Origin: Pseudomonadota bacterium | GTDB taxonomy: Bacteria > Pseudomonadota > Gammaproteobacteria > Steroidobacterales > Steroidobacteraceae | Direction: 5' to 3' | DNA length: 19,852 nucleotides | NCBI GenBank assembly: GCA_023423935.1 | Contig: JAFAEQ010000013.1 | Span: forward strand, 1 to 19,852 | In this document: positions 15,343 to 19,852 of the stretch, in pieces | Layout of the letters: every line of letters starts with the position of its first letter | Position numbering within the stretch: the first letter of the stretch is position 1 | Position numbers and translations under genes: made by a program | The notes under the pieces: model-generated | What the model saw: only the letters and a program-made list of their open reading frames with translations | Database searches by the model: none | Told to the model about the DNA's origin: nothing

Positions 15343-15966
15343 GTGAACGAACTTCCCGACATAACACCACAGGCTGAGCAGACTGCCGAGACTGACTCCC
15401 GGGAGAAAGAGTCGCGCGCACAACTCATCGCCCGTCTGTTCCGCGAGCATAACGAGAGTCTGGTGGGATTCCTGGCTGCGCGGCTGCGCTCGCGCGAGGA
15501 AGCGCTCGAAGTTGCGCAAGAAGCCTACGTGCGAATGCTCAATCTGGATGAGTCGAACGCAGTGAGTTTCCTGCGAGCGTTTCTGTTCAAGACCGCCTCG
15601 AACATCGCGATTGACCGCATGCGCAGCCGCGATCGTCGCCAGCAATTGCGCGAGGCGTCGCTGTTCGAGGAGTTTCGTGAACCGCCCACCCCGGAGCGCA
15701 CGCTCGTGGGCGAGCAGGAAGTCGCCATCATCGAGCGCACGCTCGATGGGCTTCCCCCAAAATGCCGTCGCGCGTTCTTGCTGAGCCGCATCCACGGCCT
15801 CGAGCCGGCGGAGATCGCACGTCAGATGGAAGTCGCGGAGCGCACCGTGCGGCATTACATCCTGCAGGGGCTACTGCAATGTCGGGCTGCGCTCGATGCG
15901 GCGCAGTCGCGGTCTGAAAGCGCGATCCGGAAACACGATCGAACATCAAAGAGTCACCATGGATAG
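15343..15966 (+). CDS. FecI-like ECF RNA polymerase sigma factor
   Basis: A 207-residue protein from GTG 15343; the ATG two bases upstream runs straight into a stop. Region 2 is at about 28-95 (LIARLFREHNESLVGFLAARLRSREEALEVAQEAYVRML... FLFKTASNIAIDRMR) and region 4 at about 125-185 (LPPKCRRAFLLSRIHGLEPAEIARQMEVAERTVRHYI). Length and motifs are normal for iron-starvation-type sigma factors that answer to an outer-membrane receptor. It overlaps the anti-sigma gene by 8 bp, so the pair is translationally coupled. It should direct transcription of the divergent receptor gene when the receptor is occupied. Confidence 0.92.
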   Translation: MNELPDITPQAEQTAETDSREKESRAQLIARLFREHNESLVGFLAARLRSREEALEVAQEAYVRMLNLDESNAVSFLRAFLFKTASNIAIDRMRSRDRRQQLREASLFEEFREPPTPERTLVGEQEVAIIERTLDGLPPKCRRAFLLSRIHGLEPAEIARQMEVAERTVRHYILQGLLQCRAALDAAQSRSESAIRKHDRTSKSHHG

Positions 15967-17065
15967 GCCAATCATGACCGCCGAAGAGGAAGCGCTCACG
16001 CTGCAAGCCGGCGAATGGCTGCTCGAGTTGCAGAGTCGCGATATCGATGTCGAGCGCGTCCTCGCGTGGCAGTCGTGGATGACTGCCGATCCCCGTCACA
16101 AGGAAGCATTCGACCGGCTGCAGAGGGTTCAGGAGTGCATTGCGTGCATCGAGTCGCCCCCCTGGCCTACCGACCGGGAAGTTGCGGAGGATCAGGAAAG
16201 CGACCGGCTATCCGGACGCGTCGACCCTCAGGCGAATGACAACACCGTAACGCTCGCAACCCACGCGACTGCACGTCGTTCTCGTCCACAGGTGTGGGTT
16301 GCGGCTCTGGCCGCCAGCGCAGCAGCATTCGCGATTGCGCTTGCGATCATGGCGCCGCGCGCCGGGCTCGATCTCAGGGCAAGCGTCGGCCTTGGCGACC
16401 CTGCCATCGAAACGGACGTTGGCGAAATGCGCAGAGTGCAGCTCAGCGACGGCTCGACGATGACACTGGGCGGATTCAGTCGCGCATCGGTGCGAATGAA
16501 TGAACAGAACCGCACGATCGTCCTCGCTCGCGGCGAAGCATTCTTCCAGGTCGCGAAGGACCCGCAGCGGCCCTTCATCGTCGAGGTCGACGGCACAGCC
16601 ATCCGCGCTGTCGGCACCGCGTTCGACGTGCGCCGTGCCGGCTCCCAGGTCACAGTATCGGTCGCCGAAGGTATCGTCGCTGTGGAACGGCATCGTCCCG
16701 GCGGCTCGACCGAGCCTAAGGCCACACTCCAAGCCGTGACGCGCCTGAGCGCGGGACAAAGCATTCAGCTCGATCCCTCGAGCATTCAGCCGCCTCCGCC
16801 GGTCGCGGTCGATCCCGAAGCCGTCGCCGCGTGGAGAAATGGACAACGCCAATATCTCGCCGAGCCGCTGGCAAACGTCGTTGCCGATCTGAATCGCTAC
16901 TCGACACGCCGCATCACGATCGAAGATCCGGAACTGCGCGAAATGGTCATCACCGGCTCCATCTTTGAACGTGAAATCAACCCTTGGCTCAAGAGCCTCG
17001 AAGTCGCATTACCCGTGGAGGTGAGTGAAGAGGGAGAGCAGATCAGTATTCGGCGGCGAGAGTAA
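15959..17065 (+). CDS. FecR-family anti-sigma factor
   Basis: A 368-residue single-pass inner-membrane protein. The start at 15959 overlaps the sigma gene stop; ATG 15974 is possible. An N-terminal cytoplasmic sigma-binding domain (about 8-55, with the LAWQSWMTADPRHKEAFDRLQR motif typical of this family) is followed by a membrane helix at about 112-131, a periplasmic FecR domain at about 150-245 (VQLSDGSTMTLGGFSRASV..RGEAFFQVAKD), and a C-terminal STN-like domain at about 295-365 (PLANVVADLNRYSTRRITIED). It holds the sigma factor until the receptor's STN domain signals ligand uptake. Confidence 0.92.
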   Translation: MDRPIMTAEEEALTLQAGEWLLELQSRDIDVERVLAWQSWMTADPRHKEAFDRLQRVQECIACIESPPWPTDREVAEDQESDRLSGRVDPQANDNTVTLATHATARRSRPQVWVAALAASAAAFAIALAIMAPRAGLDLRASVGLGDPAIETDVGEMRRVQLSDGSTMTLGGFSRASVRMNEQNRTIVLARGEAFFQVAKDPQRPFIVEVDGTAIRAVGTAFDVRRAGSQVTVSVAEGIVAVERHRPGGSTEPKATLQAVTRLSAGQSIQLDPSSIQPPPPVAVDPEAVAAWRNGQRQYLAEPLANVVADLNRYSTRRITIEDPELREMVITGSIFEREINPWLKSLEVALPVEVSEEGEQISIRRRE

Positions 17066-17069
17066 GCAC

Positions 17070-17089
17070 GCTGACAGAGATTCGTCAGC
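17070..17089 (+). terminator. Weak stem-loop after the anti-sigma gene
   Basis: GCTGAC-AGAGATTC-GTCAGC forms a 6-bp stem five bases after the FecR stop. There is no T-run, so a Rho-independent terminator is doubtful. Confidence 0.25.
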
Positions 17090-17237
17090 CAAGCGCCAAA
17101 GCGTGGTAATCCGAGGGAACGGACCAGGACACGCGTCGATTTCCCGCTGATCTCACCAGAACACGCGGCTCACCAGGCTCATCATCGTGTCGATGCCTCT
17201 ACTGGCTCTGAGGACGCCGCTTGTGCTTTCTGGTGGG

Positions 17238-17251
17238 TGCGTGTCCCCGGG
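17238..17251 (+). repeat. 14-bp word shared with the gene-remnant border
   Basis: TGCGTGTCCCCGGG occurs here and, in the same orientation, at 18351-18364, exactly where the truncated gene at 18081-18350 stops looking like a gene. It sits 9 bp before the long direct repeat. It may be a recombination end or a chance GC-rich word. Confidence 0.4.
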
Positions 17252-17260
17252 TGTGTGGCC

Positions 17261-17419
17261 TCACTCGAGCAAGAGCATGGCTTGCTCATCAAGCCGTGAC
17301 ACTACGCGTTGCTTCTCTGTCGCAGGTCGCACGCCTGATCGAGCGTGATGAATCCAGCCAGCGTGAGTGCCTGCAACCGCACTTCCCTAGTTAACTCCCG
17401 AAACCACGCGCCCGGCACT
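17261..17419 (+). repeat. ~158-bp direct repeat, right copy flanking the receptor-peptidase island
   Basis: Same-orientation partner of 9846-10003, sharing a 42-bp exact core at 17305-17346. This copy keeps a complete hairpin, GAGCAAG..CTTGCTC (about 17266-17287). The rest of the 17090-17452 interval contains no convincing gene. Confidence 0.8.
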
Positions 17420-17452
17420 ACTCGTCCGGCAGCCTTCGCTTCCCTGATGCGA

Positions 17453-17854
17453 TCATTTTGCCTTCGGACAGAGCACCTGCCCACCAGCGCGCTCAGGCCC
17501 GACATTTTCCATGCTCACATGAATATGCCTGCTGTAATCGGTGCTCGAAAAATCGGACCGGAAGAATACATTGTTCGCGTTGCACACTTTGATCTGCAGG
17601 TGGTCCGGATCCAACCACGAAAGCTGAACGTCACTCGCTCCGAACACTTCAAATAGATCCTCGTCCAGTTTGCGAAATTCTCCGGATCCGATTATCCGCG
17701 CAGACACCTTTGACGAGCAGCATGCCCCTAAATCGCTTTCGAAGACATGAACTCGGTAGTCTCCTCGCGGAGCCACCAAGATTCGCGCAGGCTCTTCACT
17801 CCTGTCGCAGCCGCCGAGTGAGAGAACGGCAAGCAAACCAATAATCGTTCTCAT
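17453..17854 (-). CDS. Small lipoprotein of unknown function
   Basis: A 133-residue protein from ATG 17854, preceded by a good AAGGA site. A short lipoprotein signal (MRTIIGLLAVLSLGGC) has a canonical lipobox LGG-C at residues 13-16. The mature part is beta-rich and has a Cys pair (GACCSS) in a segment reading YRVHVFESDLGACCSSKVSA. No family is recognised with confidence. An open frame continues upstream of this start but contains the CCGGCACCG repeat words and is not convincing. Codon use is less GC-biased than the island genes, suggesting different ancestry. Confidence 0.7.
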   Translation of the reverse strand: MRTIIGLLAVLSLGGCDRSEEPARILVAPRGDYRVHVFESDLGACCSSKVSARIIGSGEFRKLDEDLFEVFGASDVQLSWLDPDHLQIKVCNANNVFFRSDFSSTDYSRHIHVSMENVGPERAGGQVLCPKAK

Positions 17855-18080
17855 GGTCCTTACCTTGGGTAGCCATTCACGTACTAGGCTTGGCCAACAT
17901 CGATCAACGCGTCCTGATCTTCGAGGTGCCCCTCCAACACTGGTCAACTCACCCGGCACCGAGCGGCGTTCGATCAATTCCGCATATCTACTGTCCGGCA
18001 CCGAAGGTTGTCCTTCCCATGCCGCACCTTCGGCCGGCACAGACGCGTTGAATCCCTGAGCACGTAAGAGCGGCTTTTGA
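17855..18080. repeat. Spacer with two CCGGCACCG repeat words
   Basis: Two diverged copies of the repeat word seen beside parDE occur here (17953-17961 CCGGCACCG with GCGGCGTTCG, and 17997-18005), the first also resembling the end of the long direct repeat near 10001-10016. There is no convincing gene. Confidence 0.45.
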
Positions 18081-18350
18081 TTACTTTCCTGCTACAGCTT
18101 GATCCAAGAATGCAGCGGCTGCGGAAATAACACCCCTATCGAACTGCATCTCGCCTCTGTATAGATCCCACGGACCGTTGAATGTCACTTTCGCGTCGCC
18201 GACACGAAAGCGAAGTGTGGGACGACTTCGGCCAGAATCGAACATCACATCGGAAATGCAGTTGAGAGGATAGCGCTTCCAGTTTGCGAGAATCCAAGCT
18301 CGACGACACAGGTATAGCGCTTTGTATCTGGGCGCTCCGCTAGAAATTGA
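18081..18350 (-). pseudogene. 5'-truncated gene remnant, family not recognised
   Basis: From about 18350 down to the TAA at 18081-18083 the minus strand encodes well-formed protein sequence: APRYKALYLCRRAWILANW, KRYPLNCISDVMFDSG, FRVGDAKVTFNGPWDLYRGE and MQFDRGVISAAAAFLDQAVA in order. No start codon suits it; upstream the frame runs without any ATG into GC-rich, non-protein-like sequence back to the stop of the lipoprotein gene. Only a GTG-ATG pair deep inside (before FDSGRS) could start a short product. I read it as the C-terminal end of a lost gene of about 85 remaining codons, cut at the TGCGTGTCCCCGGG word. It could be an old immunity or effector gene fragment, judged only from its neighbours. 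Confidence 0.5.
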
Positions 18351-18364
18351 TGCGTGTCCCCGGG
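18351..18364 (+). repeat. 14-bp word at the remnant border, second copy
   Basis: TGCGTGTCCCCGGG, identical to 17238-17251 and in the same orientation. It marks the 5' break of the gene remnant. The following CCCGGGGGTGGTCCCGG is GC-rich and can fold. Confidence 0.4.
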
Positions 18365-18467
18365 GGTGGTCCCGGAGGGGTGCTTGTTGGTTCGCGCGCC
18401 AAAGCGCTGCGCTGGCGGCACAACGCGGACGTTTGTTTTCAAACTTTGCGGCCCAAAACGCCGCGTC

Positions 18468-18947
18468 TCACGATCGATCGTGGAGAACTGCAGCGCCACA
18501 GACTATCGCCTCCCGGCGAACTTCGAACCCCGAGTTCTGAAGCTGCGACAACATTCGTTCTCCCAACTCTTTCGCCGCCATCTTGGATCCAAAGAATCTC
18601 GGCTCAGTTGAAACTGCGAATTGCGCAGGATCCGGGTAAGGCTCAACACGCACGGGCACGCCGCAGAGCTTTGGATCCTCTCTTCCGCTAAGCAGTACGT
18701 TCTGTACCCAGAGCTTTACGCCGTGCCCTCGTCCTTCTACAACCTTTAAGACCGTTCCAGTATCCGCTACAGCCTGAGCTTCCGCGGTCTCCAAACCAGC
18801 TTTGTTCGCTATCGTCGTGACCTCCCGAACAAATTTTGTCGCTTCGCTCGGCTTGATCACAACAAAAAATTCGAAGGAGACGCCACCTCCGGAGCATGAG
18901 GCAAAGGTCAACAGTCCAATCAGGACGACGACGAGTGCTTTCATCAT
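18468..18947 (-). CDS. Lipoprotein of unknown function, coupled to the upstream gene
   Basis: A 159-residue protein from ATG 18947, with GGGG five bases upstream. The A-T-G-A overlap joins its start to the stop of the upstream fragment, so it was translated with that gene. The N-terminus MMKALVVVLIGLLTFASC is a lipoprotein signal with C18 as the likely lipid anchor (FAS-C is slightly off the usual lipobox). The mature protein shows FEFFVVIKPSEATKFVREV and a C-terminal helix-strand unit (AAKELGERMLSQLQNSGFEVR), with two further Cys at GVPVR.. and IVCG. No family recognised. If the upstream gene is a toxin tail, an immunity role is possible; that is inference from position. Confidence 0.7.
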   Translation of the reverse strand: MMKALVVVLIGLLTFASCSGGGVSFEFFVVIKPSEATKFVREVTTIANKAGLETAEAQAVADTGTVLKVVEGRGHGVKLWVQNVLLSGREDPKLCGVPVRVEPYPDPAQFAVSTEPRFFGSKMAAKELGERMLSQLQNSGFEVRREAIVCGAAVLHDRS

Positions 18948-19534
18948 TGACACCCCGAAAAATGGTGCCTCGCGTAGCGCGCTGCCTGTTTGTCCAGGTC
19001 GTTAAATATTTCCGGACCATAGATGTCGTTGATGCCATCGAGCGCTAGACCAAGGTCAATAGCTTCGCCTCCTGTCTCGATGCTGGGCGGAATTACCGCG
19101 TTCCCGAGGCCATATCCACCATATCCGTGCGTCAGCATGAAGGCGCCGTCAGGAGTGTTGACGATCGATCTTTCAACTGTGCCCCTGAAGATGTGGAAAG
19201 GCGTCGTAACGTTGGTTCCTACCAGGCCCCCTGCAAAGAATCGAGTAGTGACGAATCCGCCAGGGATACTCCATCGATTCACAACCAAGTTAGTGCCCTC
19301 GGACTGTGGCCGACCGGTTGTATAGATGTTCGGGACCGTGAAGCGCCTTACGAGGTCCTTCCACTCTGCCTCTGTAAGTGGTCTCTTGCACATCTTGTTC
19401 CACGCTCGATAGTCATGGTCCCCTCGCGTCTCTCCTGCTTCCTTATCATCTCCGCCTCCGCCCCCACTACCCCCGCCCCCACTCGGCCGCAGGGCATCGC
19501 CAGGAATTCCCGATGAATTTGCGTTCCGATCTAA
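18944..19534 (-). pseudogene. C-terminal gene fragment cut by the IS5 insertion (Rhs/toxin-tail-like)
   Basis: The IS5-family element begins at 19535, so the original codons upstream are missing or lie beyond the element. The remaining ~195 codons start with DRNANSSGIPGDALRPS, then a Gly-rich linker (GGGGSGGGGGDDKE), then a globular domain with YRAWNKMCKRPLTEAEW, FHIFRGTVERSIVN, THGYGGYGLG and a C-terminal NDLDKQAARYARHHFSGC. A variable linker followed by a compact domain and a coupled small gene is typical of Rhs or other polymorphic-toxin C-termini, but no toxin family is identified. An ATG inside the IS end (19564) gives an in-frame hybrid of 206 residues beginning MRNDELIRDSL, whose first residues are IS-derived. 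Confidence 0.6.
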
Positions 19535-19852
19535 GGAATCTCTGATTAATTCATCGTTTCGCATAGAATGCGACGAACGCAGGTGAGTGGGACGGATCGA
19601 TGAAACCTACGCAGCAAACGTTGGCCACGGCAGGATTCGAACTTCACCGCAAACGCACCCGACGCGATGCGTTTCTTGCTCAGATGGATCAGGTGGTGCC
19701 GTGGGCGAAGTTGTGTGCCCTGATCGAGCCGCTGTATCCGAAGGGTGAAGGCGCAGGTCGGCCGACGATCGGCCTGGAGCGGATGCTGCGTATCTATTTC
19801 CTGCAGCAGTGGTTCAACCTGTCGGATCCGGCGGTGGAAGAGTCTTTGTACG
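19535..19852 (+). mobile_element. IS5-family insertion sequence (left part)
   Basis: The end reads GGAATCTCTGATTAATTCAT and is preceded by CTAA (19531-19534), a YTAR target as duplicated by IS5-group elements. The transposase starts 65 bp inside. The right end and second target copy are outside the window. The end shares its first 12 bases with the MITE at 2476-2585. Confidence 0.85.
19600..19852 (+). CDS. IS5-family transposase, N-terminal part
   Basis: 84 codons are present, with ATG 19600 preceded by GGACGGA. The sequence MKPTQQTLATAGFELHRKRT, AFLAQMDQVVPWAKLCALIE, GRPTIGLERMLRIYFLQQWF and NLSDPAVEESLY is the conserved start of IS5-group DDE transposases (DUF772-type N-terminal domain). 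The catalytic DDE residues lie further on, beyond the window, so intactness cannot be judged. Confidence 0.93.
   Translation, partial: MKPTQQTLATAGFELHRKRTRRDAFLAQMDQVVPWAKLCALIEPLYPKGEGAGRPTIGLERMLRIYFLQQWFNLSDPAVEESLY

Noticed and set aside
15190..15855. Minus-strand extension of the receptor frame over the sigma-factor gene
   Set aside because: It is antisense to a well-supported ECF sigma gene, and the receptor's signal peptide starts only at 15189 or 15165.
17302..17505. 67-codon minus-strand frame across the right direct repeat
   Set aside because: The matching frame in the left repeat copy contains a stop, so coding is not conserved between copies.

Overview
The window looks like a high-GC gammaproteobacterial chromosome segment. 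The exodeoxyribonuclease III, TonB-dependent receptor, FecI/FecR pair and signalling kinase all resemble Steroidobacteraceae/Xanthomonadales-type proteins, but this placement is inference from gene style, not from a marker gene. No rRNA, tRNA or CRISPR array was seen. The window starts inside an IS3-family element and ends inside an IS5-family element, so both edges are mobile DNA.

Left part (1-8.6 kb): an IS3 end, a degenerate CTCTGTG-rich spacer, an exported protein of unknown function (minus strand), a divergent exodeoxyribonuclease III gene with a probable near-leaderless promoter, a 110-bp IS5-type MITE inserted in the loop of a stem-loop between convergent genes, and an exported acetamidase/formamidase-like protein. 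About 670 bp without a convincing gene follow. Next comes a two-component operon: a periplasmic-propeller histidine kinase, a NarL/LuxR-type regulator and a small DoxX-like membrane protein.

Middle (8.6-17.4 kb): a parDE toxin-antitoxin module lies between two identical 23-bp direct repeats. The antitoxin is intact, but the toxin gene appears broken by frameshifts at its 5' end. Beyond it, a four-gene locus is bracketed by two ~158-bp direct repeats. On the minus strand it has an STN-containing TonB-dependent receptor followed by an exported S9 serine peptidase; divergently it has an ECF sigma factor overlapping a FecR-type anti-sigma factor. This is the layout of the uptake and catabolism half of proteobacterial lasso-peptide clusters, and the peptidase has features of lasso isopeptidases (Glu rather than Asp near the expected acid position). 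No precursor, maturation or cyclase gene is in the window. The most interesting reading is a self-contained peptide-sensing, import and hydrolysis island that may move or be lost by recombination between its flanking repeats.

Right part (17.4-19.85 kb): a patchy minus-strand region with a small lipoprotein, a 5'-truncated gene remnant, a second lipoprotein coupled by ATGA overlap to an upstream gene fragment, and an IS5 insertion that truncates that fragment. The fragment has a Gly-rich linker and a C-terminal domain suggestive of an Rhs or polymorphic-toxin tail, so the coupled lipoprotein is a speculative immunity candidate. The same IS5 family probably supplied the terminal repeats of the MITE at 2.5 kb.
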